Assembly (NCBI GenBank): GCA_024138025.1
Contig: JAMXBD010002750.1
Location: forward strand, 1-64,000
Source: Combretum micranthum
Taxonomy: Eukaryota > Streptophyta > Magnoliopsida > Myrtales > Combretaceae
Direction of reading: 5' to 3'
Length of the DNA stretch: 64,000 nucleotides
Shown: positions 24,201-35,906 of the stretch, one piece after another
How positions within the stretch are numbered: the stretch's first letter is position 1
Layout: each line of letters begins with the position of its first letter
Notes under the pieces: model-generated
Database searches by the model: none
What the model was told of the DNA's origin: nothing
What the model saw: the letters and a program-made list of their open reading frames with translations, nothing else
Made by a program: the position numbers and the translations under genes

Positions 24201-25742
24201 TTTTATGTCCATAAATAAGTTGCAATAGCTTGATGATAGTAGAAAAGTATTAGAAAGCTCAAGATCTATTTTGGTTTCAACAAAAATAACTTTTGAAAAT
24301 TCGGATAAAAAAGGAACCATATTTAGAAAACCTATTTTTCAACCTCAAAATTGTATTTTACATTAAAAAATGAATGGCTTGAGGAATAAATATCATAAAT
24401 GAGTGATCTTTATGAGTAAATTTAGATCCACTAAGAAATATTTTCAAAATAAGGGCAAGTTTACAAAAATTATATTTAATCTTGTCGAGTTTGAATTTTG
24501 AAAATCATCCGGTTCATTTCTTTTAACCCGATTCACATTAAATCCTAACCCATTTAACATGAAATCCTGACTAGGGATTAAAAGAAATTTAATTTTGAAA
24601 ATATTTTGGAGTCGCCAACCGATAAAAATCGAAAAAAAATGAAAAGTTAGGATTAATGGGTCGGTTAATCCTAACTTAGCTACTAGTCTGCGGAAAATTT
24701 AATTTTAAAACCAAACTTTAAAAAAATACCAGATATCTGAGTCGGGGGCTAACCTATTAAAACCTAAGCGGTTACCACTTTAAGTTTAAAATTAATTTAT
24801 CCTTTTCTAAAAACTTGCAAAAAGAATATAAAAAATAATAACAATATTTATAAGTCAGAAATCATTTTTAATAATTTTTCTATTTAATTTTTAGAAAACA
24901 TATAATATTTACAAAGAAAAGCAAAACATTCAAAAATTATATATATAAAAAAAACTTATAATTACATCTAGAAATAATCGCAAAAGTTAAATATTTATAA
25001 AAAATATAATTAATAAGAAATAATATATCAAATCCATTTTTACCATATTTAAATTTTTTAGAAAAAAAACTAATAACAAACTAATAGTATTTAAACTTAT
25101 AATATCTAATTAACTAAATAATAAACAAAATAAATAATTTATATTTTTTAATGTCGCCCCGAAGGTGCCTACGTACTCGCTAATCGAGATCAGACAAAAC
25201 GTAGTTCACTTTTTAAAAATTTTAAATTTGTTGGTTATTTCTAATTTTTAAGAAAACTTTTTTCCTTAAAATTCTATAAATTCTGAATTTAAAAAAAAAA
25301 AAATTAATTATGATACCTAAGATAAAAAAAATTTTTATTATTTTATAAAGATAGGATTTTTCTAAGTCTTTTTATTAATTTTGAAAACAATTCATTTTTT
25401 TTAATCAAAACAAACATACACATATTATTATAATAAATATCAAAACATACATACACATATTAACATATTTTCAAGAATATCTAAACACACATATACTTAT
25501 TAACATATTTTTCAAAGAAAAATATCTAAACACACATATATGAAATATTAAAAAATATCAAAACATGCATGCACATACATATATAAAAAAAAATATTCAA
25601 TGAATATCAAATTTGCTGAAAAATAAATAAAATATTTTTTCTGATTTTTAGAAATTTTTTGGAATTTTTGGGATTTTTCTGGATTTTTTAATAATTTTTT
25701 ATAATTTACGTAATTAAAAACAATATTTATAAAATAAATAAA

Positions 25743-26195
25743 TTACAGACTAACCTGGACCGTTGGATTAACTCGGATGAAATCTGGATCGTTGATCGCG
25801 TTGATTGAATCAGGAACGTCCGATCGGATTGACTGAATCTGGGACGTTGATCCTACGATTTGATCACAGCCGTGAGATCTGAAGATTGAACGCCGACCGT
25901 CAGATCTGTGGAGCGGACTTGGAGTCGGGTCGGATCCTTCCAGTCGGGTGAAGAAGAACGATGGCGTCCTTTTTCGAGGCGGATTCCGGCGGCTGTGGTA
26001 GTGCACTCGACCTTCGCATCCTTGTCGGCCCGACGTGTCTTGCAGCGGTAGATCTCGTGGAGGTGGTGGTTTGCACCCAGATCGGCCGTAGGTGGTGGTT
26101 CGGCGATGACCCGACGGCGGCGCACAGTGAAAAATTCCCAAAAATTTGCAGAACCAAAAATTGTAAATTCGAACAATTCCAAACACTCTAATCAA
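25743..26195. other. GC-rich segment of Lt-A with several overlapping open frames
   Basis: Frames are open on both strands (up to 150 codons on minus, 76 on plus) only because this part is GC-rich and lacks stops. It contains a short tandem repeat around TTGA(T/C)TGAATC(A/T)GG(A/G)ACGT near 25800-25850. It lies upstream of the TATA box inside an LTR, and nothing in the frames resembles a known domain, so it is treated as non-coding U3 sequence. Confidence 0.55.
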
Positions 26196-26368
26196 TCAAA
26201 AACACTTCCCTAATGATCCTAACACTCTTTAATTGGATCGAAATCCTCTCAATCATTTCGAATTTGCGATTTTTACAATTCGAACACTTTCCCTCGTATT
26301 TTCAGATCTCGATCTCCTAATGTGTATTTTCTAAAATTGAAAGGTGCTTTTTCCTTGTTTGGTGATCC

Positions 26369-26376
26369 TATTTATA
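26369..26376 (+). promoter_or_regulatory. Lt-A TATA box
   Basis: TATTTATA followed by GAGTTCG, about 1.9 kb from the LTR start. In Lt-B, once the hAT insertion is subtracted, TTTTATAG at 56264 falls at nearly the same distance. Both are candidates from position and sequence only. Confidence 0.5.
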
Positions 26377-26447
26377 GAGTTCGAATCAATTTGTCGTTTT
26401 GAAGCTTTATGATTGTTCAATTTTTCGAATCACGAATTGTTCGTATT

Positions 26448-26750
26448 TTTTCAAATAAGAACAATCCAAAATTAGAACTTGATCGTGATTGATTGTTTAA
26501 ATTGATCATGAATCTTGTGTTTATAGATCATGACTCCTTGATTAAGTGTATTTAATTTGATCAATTGATACAATTCGGCCATGTTCGAAGGATCATATCA
26601 CTTTGATGTTTTGTTTATTTTCAACAAGGACGATTCAAAATTGGGACTCGATTCGTGATTGTTGGTTCAAATTGATCACGAAACATGTGTTTATACATCA
26701 TGACTCTTCGATTAAGTGTGTTTAATTTGATCAAAGGATACGATTTAGCC
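26448..26750 (+). repeat. 170-bp tandem duplication in Lt-A
   Basis: Two copies (about 26448-26580 and 26618-26750) share the order AACAATCCAAAATT/GACGATTCAAAATT, GATCGTGATT/GATTCGTGATT, GATTAAGTGT(A/G)TTTAATTTG and GATAC(A/G)ATT(C/T)(G/A)GCC. It is 3' of the TATA box. Confidence 0.75.
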
Positions 26751-26999
26751 ATTTTTGAAATTTGAAGAAACACATTATTTCGCATTTTTCCCCAATGTTC
26801 ATGACTCAATTAAGGTCCCTTTTGGGATGAAATAATACATGAATTGTGTATAAATGTGATGTATCCCATGCCTAGTTTGTGTCTGTACACTTAATTTCGA
26901 AAAAAAACAAAGATTCATTGATCAAATGGTGTCTCAAAGTGGATGAACCGATGTATCTTTTGGAAAAAAAAATGAACAAAAAAGGAGGCAAAATCTGCC

Positions 27000-27090
27000 T
27001 TGGGCTGGGATCGAACCCGGGTCCCCTTGCTCCTGAACCTAGTGTGTCCATGGTTTGAACCGTTAGGCCATTGGCCTGTACCTTAGTCAT
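27000..27090 (-). other. Antisense tRNA-like module in Lt-A
   Basis: On the minus strand, TGGCCTAACGGTTCAAACC resembles a polymerase III A box, and about 40 bases on GGGTTCGATCCC is a near-perfect B box. The acceptor and T stems do not pair well, so this is not a working tRNA gene. A different tRNA-like sequence lies at the matching place in Lt-B (56650-56730). Confidence 0.6.
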
Positions 27091-29724
27091 GTAGCTAAAC
27101 CACTAATATTTAAGGCTAATAAAAAATAAAATATATGTTATATCGAGCTCAAATAATTTTATATTTATTTTAATTTTTTCCTACATATATTACTATTATT
27201 CATTTAATTATTTTATTATACTTATTTTATTCCTCTATTTTTTTATTTTTCTATTTTCTATATTCTCTCTTTTTTATTATATTATTTATTATTATTATTT
27301 ATTTTTTTATGAACTCAACATGACACTAATTTATTATAAATTTAAGCCTATTTTTTAATTGGGCAAAAATTGGGTGTCTACAAATCAAGTACTAAATTCG
27401 TAATAAAAGAAGCTTCAAATGTAAACTCTCATTTTTTAACTCCAAAACAAGATTTTATTAAGGAAATAGAAGCCTTAAGGGGTAGGTTTGATTTGGAAAT
27501 GGTTTTTGAAAAACTAAATGAGTTTTACAAAGAAAACAAACTCAAAAGAAATTTTCAAAATTCGGATTTGAAAATGACCACTATTTAAAAACTTATTTCC
27601 AAATGTCAAAAGGATGGTTTTTATGGAAAAATATAAGTCCTAGGGGATACATGTAATAAAGACCTAATTTTGACAAAGATAAGAGAGGTTTATCAAAGTA
27701 TAACCCTAGAACAATGAATGGTTTCCAAGAATAGATTAAACCATATTTTCATTTTTAAAAGTTTTGTAAAAATTCGTAATTAGGAAAGCTACCTATTAAA
27801 ACATCTATTTTCTAATCCCAAAATGAAGGTTTTTATTAAAATAATGAAGGTAATGGCTATATAGGTCATCAAGGTTAATTTTTGATAAAAGCAAATGTGA
27901 TTTTACAAGAAAGAAAACCACTTTTCTTAAGTCAGGTAAATTTCAAAAGTTTTACAAAGTAAAAGTTTTCCAAAAAGAATTCTTGGTACTATATCATTAA
28001 GGATATACATTTAGATAGTTCATTCCATAACCTTCATGATAACAGCTTGTAGGTATTGCATATATACATGATTCACTTGTAGAAACAAAGTTAGAAAAGT
28101 AATGTCACATACTTCTTATTTGACATTATCTAAGCAGATGAGAAATTAGAAATTCACAACACTCATGAGTCATGCATGGTATTGAGTTATATATGTATAT
28201 ATAATAGAGCCTTGCAAGATATATTTATAGCTAAGTATCTATCAAAGCTTTAGTATGATGTTTGTTTTGATATTAGAAGTTGAATTGTGAAATAGGAAAT
28301 TCGTATAGTATACTGTACCCTACTGTTCATGGAACAACCGACCTCATTTGTTGGAAATAACTCTAGAAATAGATAGCTCTCGTCGAATAGGTAGAAATCG
28401 GTATATAATATGTGAAATTCCGGGTTAAAATAACCAATTATGGCCATTTTAAGTTGGAATTTCCTCTTAGACGAATTTTGACGAACTTGTTAGAATAGAA
28501 TTTATAAGTTCACTCAAACTTCATAGAAATACTCATTAAGGTTATTTCTTTTGATTAGGAGACTTGGGAGACGGACTAAATCTTCTTGAGGACTATTACG
28601 ATTAAGTGGATTTTCGCGCCATGGCAAAGTGAGTTCACTATCTCTAAATTACATGCTTGTGGTTGTGCTTGTAATGATAGTGGCATTAGAGTTAGGACAA
28701 GATAAAACTTGATTGTATGCACATGATTTCTACATGGGTGAATTGATGATAAGAATATCGAAATGAGCTTGTTGTAAATATTTGAATAATTTAGTATAGA
28801 ATTAAATTGTCTGCAATCTATGATCACCCATAAACTGCTAATTTAGTATGTCATGATTTTATAATCAAATTGACATGCATACCATTTTGGAGTCACATTG
28901 CATAGGTTATTATAATTTTGTGGGAAGAAGGAATAATAGCTGGGCAATGAGGGGCCTGTAAACTCAGATGTTGGTGTAATGGCCGGAAAATTTAATGTTG
29001 GCGTATGGGCTAGAAATAAAATTGTGTGTGGGTAGGTACCTGTATCAACCACATTAAAAAGTGGAAAAATTGAAATTGTTGGTCGTATGGGCCTAAAACA
29101 CCTAACCCTGAATGGAGGGCATAAATCCATTCAACATAAGATTTCCGGATGGTCTTATGTATTGTATGCTCACGTGTTTGTGCATTTCGTATGGTTGTTA
29201 ATAACTTGTCTATTATATATTGTTGTTGAGTATTTAATTTTGGGAAGTGAGACATACTAAGCTCGTGAGCTTATACCCTAATAGTTTCCTGTTGCAATAC
29301 GAGTATTTATGGCCATCTCCGAGAAGCCATTTTCTTTAAGTACAACTTTTGGACTCTAAGGAGCTTTTTGAAGAAGTCGGCACCTAGATGTAGGCATAGA
29401 CTTCTAGTTAAATCTCCTAAATTGATATATATGATGGTTGTTGTAAGAGACATTTGAGAACTTAAGAACTCTTAATATTTTGACGGGGGTATACCCCTTG
29501 GATCCTGTAATAGATTAAATCTAGATATAACTGTTATAATTTACATTTTTATTGCTATGTATGTCTCCTTAAACTATTTCGATTCAAATTATGGTTTCCT
29601 ATACGTTGAACGTGAGCCTTACACCCGGTGTTCAAACTCATGGAGTGACTAAGGTTATCATACTTGAGTTTAAATATCAAGTGTGGCGGACTATCACATT
29701 TAGGGTACTCTTTTGGGTGTGACA

Positions 29725-30686
29725 ATCACCATATTTTCTTAACCTTTCAAAATAAATTTACTTTTGAAACTTTGGTTTTTAAGTTATCCATAAACTTTAT
29801 GTCTTAAGTAAACTCTTAACTAGTGAGTTGATTTTTAGCTTGACTTGAAAAGCTTGTCTTGTTCTTAGCATTTGTTAAAGTGTTAGTATAAATCTTATAA
29901 ATAAGTTTTTAAGAAAAATTTACATAGCAAGGAATTATCAATATTAAGGTTTAATAATAAGTTTTATTTTAGTAGCTTGAAAAGAGAGTGTGTAATGAAT
30001 TACAAAGTTAAATCTTAAAGAAATCTATCATAATAACAGCACTAAAAATTTGTGATGAATTTATCTAAATTTTAAAGAGCATTTTATTGAAACATAATCC
30101 TAAGTTTTTAATGAAAAATTTCCTAAGTTTTTGGAAAATCACTTTTCTTTTTCCCATGAGCCTAATCCTATTTTATGTGCAAGAAAATAATTTATTTTGT
30201 TGTCTTGAATATAACCTATTATCCTAAGTTTTAAGTAGGAATTTCTTTTCCTAAGCGATAAAATCATGTTTATTGGAAATTTAGTTAAATTTTATGTAAA
30301 GAAAACAACTTCTCTTATTTCTATGAAATCTTATTAAGACAACAATGTTATGGCCATGCATGAATATGAACATATAGTTATAAAATAACTCACATGGAAA
30401 AAAAAAAGGCATAAGAAATTAAATAAGTAAAAGTCAAGTATTGGGAATTCTTAGCTTAAATCAAGGCTTCCCGGACTAAGAATGGACTAGTCCCGTAAAG
30501 AAAAGCTAGAAAATGAAATAAGAAAAATCATGGGAGTCTTAAATTTATGTCAAGGCTCCCCGGACTTAGATTATGGACAAGTCTAAAAAGAAAAGAAAAT
30601 TATTTTGACTTGTTGAGAACAAGTCCAAGACTAGAATAACTAGTCTTAATAAATTGCATGAAATGAGTAACTAAATAAATTTTAAA
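29725..30686 (-). repeat. Lh-4 3' LTR, upstream part with hairpin cluster
   Basis: After ATCAC (second Lh-3 duplication) the plus strand runs through an A/T-rich zone that reverses the 21360-22100 zone of Lh-2. Then come minus-strand hairpins: GGGAA..CTT/AAG..TTCCC (30443-30472), GGACTA/TAGTCC (30473-30493), a 9-bp stem at 30532-30560, GACTTG/CAAGTC (30607-30625) and AAGACTAG/CTAGTCTT (30627-30647). The LTR breaks off near 30686, where sequence unlike the family follows. Confidence 0.75.
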
Positions 30687-30786
30687 CTCCGTGCCAGTGG
30701 AAAGCATTATTGATTTATGCTTTTATCCATTCTATATGATCCATCAATTCATCATGGGCATACACGAACAGTGGTCCAATCAGGTT

Positions 30787-31143
30787 CTAAGTCCGGAAGT
30801 CTAGAAAGGTTCGGTCTCCTTCATTTTTAAGAACGAATGTTGCCTCTCTTAGCATTGAATGGTCTTCAGCTATTGTGGCGATTCGTTCCACAGCATAGAT
30901 CATCTTTAACTCCGACCATTTCTTCCCTAAGGGATAGTTGTAGATAGTTTCAACTACTCCTTTCCATTTTGAGGTCAATAAACCCTTCTTCCAAATCAGA
31001 AACATTTCCTGGATTGTCTTAGGTTTCCCAGCTAGAGCAAATTCTTCACATAGAACCCTAAGCCTTAAGCGGTAATTTTCCAAAGCCTCAAATGGTCCTT
31101 TCCTAAAATTTTTCGCTTGTAGATGGGCCTCATCTAGGGTAAT
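30787..31143 (-). pseudogene. Gag-like open segment of Lh-4
   Basis: A 119-codon open stretch on the minus strand with no obvious start codon, beginning about 130 bases inside the primer site. It reads DEAHLQAKNFRKGPF, RLRLRVLCEEFALAG, MFLIWKKGLLTSKWKGVVE and ends at a stop after RTFLDF. Its position right after the primer site and its helical, charged, capsid-like pattern suggest the N-terminal or capsid part of Gag, but no motif proves it. The downstream part of the internal region has been deleted. Confidence 0.45.
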
Positions 31144-31276
31144 CTATGCAAAAGAGAGAAAAGTCAGAAAAACGTATTCTACCCATTATATCGTATCTAG
31201 GTCTTTCTTAATTCCATTTTATTTTGTTTCTTCTTAAGTCTAATTCTATAATTACGATTTCTAAATTCTTAACCAT

Positions 31277-31289
31277 GCTTTGATACCAA
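31277..31289 (-). other. Primer binding site of Lh-4
   Basis: Minus strand TTGGTATCAAAGC differs by one base from the plant initiator-Met-tRNA site (TGGTATCAGAGC). It lies 7 bases after the LTR end at 31297. This proves that the GTGACA end of the Lh family is an LTR 3' end, and that the strand is minus. Confidence 0.8.
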
Positions 31290-31296
31290 CTTAAAA

Positions 31297-33082
31297 TGTC
31301 ACGTCCCAAAGGATACCCTAAACGTTACAGTCCGCTACACTTAATATTAAAGCTTAAGTATGACAACCTCAGTCATTCCCATAAGCTTCAATAGTAGGTG
31401 TAAGGCCTACTCTTACAATATTTAAATGACCATACTTTGAAGCATGAAGCTTAAGAAAATATAATAATAAATTAAGAAATGGAAATCAAAATATTCATTC
31501 ATTCATAATAATTGTCTTACAAGCCTTAAGGGCATTCCCCTATCAAAATACTGGAGTCTATTACAAGAAAATTTTTCTATGAAGTCTACATCTAAGCTAA
31601 TGTCAAACTTCATCTAAAATTCTTTAACCAAAAAGGGAATACTTGACTGCAAGGTCCTCGTGGCTTCCACCATAAATAGCTAAACTATAAAAGATATCTA
31701 TAAGGGTATAAGCTAACAGGCTTAGTGAGAATTATTTCCATACGTAAATACTTGAGAAGCAAAATTTAAACAAATTATTTAAGCATTCAAGTGAAATGCA
31801 ACATACACGTGAGCAAGTAAGGCATAGAGTTTTCCAGAAACTATATGTTGAACGGATTTACACACTCCATTCAGGGTTTGGTGATAATAAGTAATCTCAA
31901 AACAAGTCGCCTTAGTTAAGCTATGTTTTCGATCATTATCGCCAAACATATTAAGTCTAATTGTGCTGAGCCATGATTTCGGTTTGCCGCCAAGCATTGT
32001 TTTAATTTCCTTGTCGCCAAGCATTACTTTCGATCATTGCCGCCAAGCATTACTTTCGATCATATTATTATCCTTTCATCAAGGAGAGAAGAGAGATGAG
32101 ATTTATTTTTATGTATTTTTGTTAATTAGATGTAATAATGTGTAAGATAGATGTGATATTAAGTTATGGGAAAGATAAAAAGTAAAGAAAATAGGTATGT
32201 AGAGTGTAACAGTAGGTGGTAAAAAAAATAGAGATAGATGAATAGCGTAATGTAAAATAAATGTGACTAATAAAGTACCGGTAGTAAGAAAATACACGTA
32301 TAAATGCGATATATGATGTTTTTAGTTACCGAAAAGTTATAAAACAGATATTTTTGAAAATCTTATATTTTTACGAGTCTAACAGTATATCTAGAATATT
32401 TTACTCTTTCGAGCTCCAAGACACGTTTTTCAAAAACTATATCTGTTTGGGTTTAGAACGAATTGCAGTTTAGCTAATCTATATTTTTAAGCTCTATTAT
32501 GTTATTACGAACCATTTACACACTAATATCTTAGTTACTTACTTAGGGTTACGAACACCCTTGTCGGACTTAAACTATTACGTCTAACTAGGGTTTTTTG
32601 ACTTTAGGGTTTCCAGTTGACCTTTTAATTAGGGTTTAAGTTTGACCAATCGTAAAACTTTGGGGTTTATAGTAGACAAATAAGATATCGGTAGTAAGGA
32701 AAATACGTGTAAATGAGCTTTATCTAATATTTTTAGTTACCGAAAGATTACAAGATATTTTTTAAATCCTTATATAATTACAAGTTTAACGGTCTTATCG
32801 GAATATTTTACTATTCCGACCATCTGGGCACGTTTTTCAAGAATTAATCCGTTTGAGTTCAAAATGAATGATTTTTTGATGAATCGAATCTTTTTATGAT
32901 TCCCCATATCATTTCGGACTATAATCCACCATTAACTCTTTTCTACTTATCTCAGGTTCCGAGCACGAGATTGTCGGAATTGAAACCGCTAGATTATGTC
33001 GATCATAGTTGACTTTTGAAATTCTGGTTCGACTAAAGTTAGGGTTTATTCTACCTTTACCCTAGAAATTGAGAGGTTTACA
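31297..33082 (-). repeat. Lh-4 middle LTR zone, internally deleted and doubled
   Basis: The plus strand begins TGTCACGTCCCAAAGG (LTR 3' end reversed) and ends GAGAGGTTTACA (LTR start reversed). A jump near 32056 removes about 2.3 kb compared with Lh-1. Near 32664 a second reversed start (TTGGGGTTTATA) appears, followed again by the CGGTAGTAAGG.AAATACGTG block that already occurred at 32280. So at least two LTR pieces are joined here. GCCAAGCATTACTTTCGATCA is repeated around 31980-32060. Confidence 0.65.
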
Positions 33083-33094
33083 ACCTACCCCCTT
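33083..33094 (-). other. Polypurine tract of Lh-4
   Basis: Minus strand AAGGGGGTAGGT directly precedes TGTAAACCTC at 33082. This is the expected plus-strand primer next to the 3' LTR and fixes the 5' end of the Lh LTR. Confidence 0.7.
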
Positions 33095-34640
33095 GAAGAA
33101 GGTTTTGTCCTCAAAACTTGGTCATAGACTTAACTCTTGATGGATACCTGAGTTCTTCAAAGGGTTCAATATTCCTCTAATGGAATTTGTCTTCAATGTT
33201 CACATGCTTGTTGACTTTAAAATTCAAGAACTTGTCACTTTTGATCCATCCAACTCTTCTATCGGTCCTAAGCTTTTCTGTTCTTTTAGCTTAGAGCATT
33301 GGTTACTATGTTCATTCTCTTTTTGCATAATAGCTTATTCCAAGATCGTAGTCCTTTATGAACTATTTAACCATTTCTTCTATTATGTGTTTAACTCCTT
33401 TGGCATGAACAAGTGCTCAAGGCTCTGGTAACCAATATAAATTCTTTATCCTTGATCGTTCAGATAATATTTCCATTTGAAAGCAAACTTTGCCATGACT
33501 AGCTTTACATCATGTATTGAATAATTCTATTCTTGCGGCCTCAAATGTCGAGAAGCATAAGCAATTACTTCTTTCATCTTATATTAGTACACATCCAAGA
33601 CCATTTCCCGATGTGTTCCTATGCATTGTGAAGAACTCCTTTTAATTAGGCAACATCACAATTGTGCGAAAATAGATCGTCACTTTAGTCCTTGGAAACT
33701 CTATCCCCTTTTGTCCATTCATGTAATTCCTTATTCGCTTCTGGGTTATTCGAGTCGAAAGCTTGGATATTTTGGAAAAGTCATTTACAACTTCCTATAA
33801 TAACCATCATGACCTAGTAAATTGTCTTGGGTAGTTTCCATACTACCACTCCCTTATCTTTTTCAGGATTCTCTGGTATGTTTTTATTAGAAGCATCTTG
33901 ACCTAAAAAGGAAATTTGGTTTAGCTAAAATTCATGCTTTGGTAACTTAGCATATAATTGTGGGCTCTCGACATTTGTAACGCCATTCGTGGATGCTTTT
34001 CATGTTGTCTATTCATTCTTTGAATAGACAAGGATGTCATCGATGAAGACTATCACACTTTATCCAATATTTGAGTCCTTAAGTCCATAAAGGTGACAAA
34101 TGCGTTTGTCATTCCATAAAGCATCATAGGGACTTGTAATTCTCGTAGCATGCTTAGAAGGTGGCCTTCGGTAGATTTTCTACTTGATCCTTAACCAGTG
34201 ATATTCAAAACACAAATTGATCCGTGAACATGCTTGTTCCTTGGAGCTGATTAAAGAGATCGTTAATTTGTAGCAAGCGATGCTCATTCTTGATAGCAAC
34301 TCTGAGTTCATAGTAGTTATTCTTCATGGTTCCATCAAGTCTATGAAGGCAATAGGGCGTTTGTCAATCCAAAAAGGCATCACTAGACACTCGTAGTTTC
34401 TTATAGCACATCCGAAAAGTGAATTTTGGCACGTCATCCATTTTATCCTTAGCTGGTGATATCTAAAATGCAAACAAATGTGTAAGGACACACTTGCTCC
34501 TTGGAGTTGATAAAAAAGATCACTGGTTCTGGGTAATGAGTACTTGTTGTTGACGGTGACTTTATTGAGCTTATGGTAGCCTATGTATAGACTCATGGAT
34601 CTATCCTTTTCCTCTACAAAGAGTACCAAGCTCCTCAAGG
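33095..34640 (-). pseudogene. Lh-4 pol fragment: reverse transcriptase and beyond
   Basis: On the minus strand, 34638-34324 carries VLFVEEKDRSMSLYIGYHKL (RT start), YSLPRTSDLFYQLQGAS and ECLVMPFWIDKRPIAF, a damaged form of the '..[13 protein letters not shown]' block. Further on, FIDDILVYSK (about 34012-34050) is a complete FIDD catalytic box. After it, RNase H-like traces run to the polypurine tract with many stops; no integrase is recognisable, so the 3' part of pol is reduced. The element is Ty3/gypsy. Reading frames change at least five times. Confidence 0.7.
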
Positions 34641-35420
34641 TGAAATACTTAGCCTATCAATTTCATAATCTAAAAACTCTTGTAGCTGCTTCTTTAGCCT
34701 TTCTCAATTTGACAGGTGCCCCATATGGTATGGTGTTTTAAATATAGGCTCGATATCCCTTACCAAGTTAATTCTTAAAATTGATCTTTCACTTAGGTTG
34801 CAATCTAGGTAACTCACCTTGGAGAAACATTAGGGAAACCTGATGACAATAGGGATGTCGTCTAGGTCGGGTTTCTCCCTTTTCATCCTATGTACTACTT
34901 AACATAGCTTCCAAGTCTCTCACAACATCCTTTATCAACTCAAATGAACTTAGCTCATGTCTCTTTCCTTCCTTGTCCCATAAACTCTACTTTTTCACTT
35001 CGGTAGTCAACCATATCTTTATTAGAAGATAGTCAACTCATTCTTGTGGTTACTTCATATTTACTTATTTCCAATATTATAAAGTCGGCCATGAAGAGGC
35101 ATCCTTGAGTTTCTAGGGGGGTAAGCTTTTAGAATTTTCCTTATCGTCACTATCTGTGGGATTCTTTATTTTGCTTTCTAGGGTTTTACTCAATCATCCA
35201 ACTATCATCTACTAATCTTTATACTTTTACTGAATTAAAGAAAACACTTGATTAAAGTTTAACACTAAGCTATGACCAAGTCATAGCCGTAGTCATCCTT
35301 GTCCTCAAGAGCAGCTAACTCCACATCTTCATCATTTGTCTCCTTACATCTCCACTAACCTTCCAAATTGTAGACCCTTATTCCATGCATAGAAGTTCCA
35401 GTACGATTTCCACTTCCATT

Positions 35421-35612
35421 TCATTCCTTATTCTCATTAGAATAGGTCCTCCAAACAATCCAATTGATCCGATGGGGGGCACTCTTCTTTTGCGGGCATT
35501 CCTTAGCAATGTGTTCGGTCTGACTACACACAAAGCAAATGCAAGATGCTTTCTTTGGACACTCTGGCACTTTGTGGTTGGGGTTCCCACAAAAGTAGCA
35601 CTTATCCCGCAA
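35421..35612 (-). pseudogene. gag: Lh-4 gag zinc knuckles
   Basis: Two C-x2-C-x4-H-x4-C knuckles in one open frame: CYFCGNPNHKVPEC and CFVCSQTEHIAKEC. These nucleic-acid binding motifs lie at the C-terminus of Gag, ahead of protease. Here they stand about 0.8 kb upstream (on minus) of RT; the protease between them is not recognisable. The frame ends after YSNENKE. Confidence 0.75.
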
Positions 35613-35684
35613 TTCAGGACATTGTTTTGGGTAGTGGGTACCCTGACATTTCCAGCAAATTATTTTTGTTGATCGCGTTTGAGT

Positions 35685-35906
35685 TCAAAATGAATGATTT
35701 TTTGGTGAATATAATCTTTTTGGGCTTCTCATATCATTTCGGACTGTAATCTACCATTACATATTTCTACTTTCCTCAAGTTCCGAGTGCGAGATTGCTG
35801 GAGTCGAAACTGCTAGATTATCTTGATCATAGTTGACTTTTGAAATTTAGGTTTGACTAGGGTTAGGGTTTATTCCAACTTTACCCTAGAAGTTGAGAGG
35901 TTTGCA
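35685..35906 (-). repeat. Lh-4 outer LTR start
   Basis: Reverse of the first 220 bp of an Lh LTR; nearly the same sequence is at 32870-33082 (TTTGACTAGGGTTAGGG..., then GTTGAGAGGTTTGCA). It is followed by CCCAT (35907-35911), the second target duplication. The rest of this LTR is missing, and the sequence passes straight into gag. Confidence 0.8.

Larger units (their letters stand above)
24483..27382 (+). mobile_element. Lt-A: solo LTR of a second family, 2.9 kb
   Basis: It starts TGTCGAGTTTGAATTTTG and ends TTGGGTGTCTACA. The flanks AATCT (24478-24482) and AATCA (27383-27387) match at 4 of 5 bases, a slightly aged duplication. It is homologous to Lt-B (49244-57076): both have GGAGTC(G/A)CCA near the start, then GGGGCT..., then GTGCCTACGTA(C/T)(T/C)C. 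TATTTATA at 26369 is the likely TATA box, and an antisense tRNA-like module lies near the 3' end. It interrupts Lh-3. No internal region is present. Confidence 0.85.
18675..29724 (+). mobile_element. Lh-3: solo LTR, split twice
   Basis: It starts TGTAAGCCCCAAATTTTT and ends TTTTGGGTGTGACA, with perfect duplications ATCAC (18670-18674 and 29725-29729). The LTR body is in three parts: 18675-19379, 23717-24482 and 27383-29724, about 3.8 kb in all. Lh-2 split it beside the TATA box and Lt-A split it further on. Landmarks of the family are in order: pyrimidine-rich leader (23720-23870), the AAAATAACCAATTATGGCC block near 28425, a TTATACCCTAATAG stretch near 29270 and GTGTGGCGGACTATCACA before the end. 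It inserted into the 3' LTR of Lh-4. Short open frames in 27370-29255 are not conserved between copies. Confidence 0.9.
12654..35906 (-). mobile_element. Lh-4: minus-strand composite, LTR-internal-LTR-internal-LTR
   Basis: Read on the minus strand from the right: an LTR start (35906 to about 35685), an internal pol region (35684-33083) ending in a polypurine tract, an internally deleted LTR zone (33082-31297), a primer site and gag-like internal part (31296-30687), and a long LTR 3' part (30686 back to 12654). The 5-bp duplication CCCAT at both outer ends (12649-12653 and 35907-35911) shows the whole composite sits in one target site. Two internal parts between three LTR parts point to recombination between copies. 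The 3' LTR was later hit by Lh-1 and Lh-3. Confidence 0.75.

Noticed and set aside
25743..26195. Four overlapping frames of 76-150 codons
   Set aside because: A GC-rich, stop-poor part of the Lt-A LTR upstream of its TATA box; openness in all frames is what composition predicts.
27000..27090. Candidate functional tRNA gene on the minus strand (and 56650-56730)
   Set aside because: A and B boxes are present, but acceptor and T stems do not pair; kept only as tRNA-like modules.
28843..29255. Overlapping minus-strand frames of 95 and 81 codons
   Set aside because: Inside the Lh-3 LTR on the antisense side, without a counterpart in Lh-1 or Lh-2.
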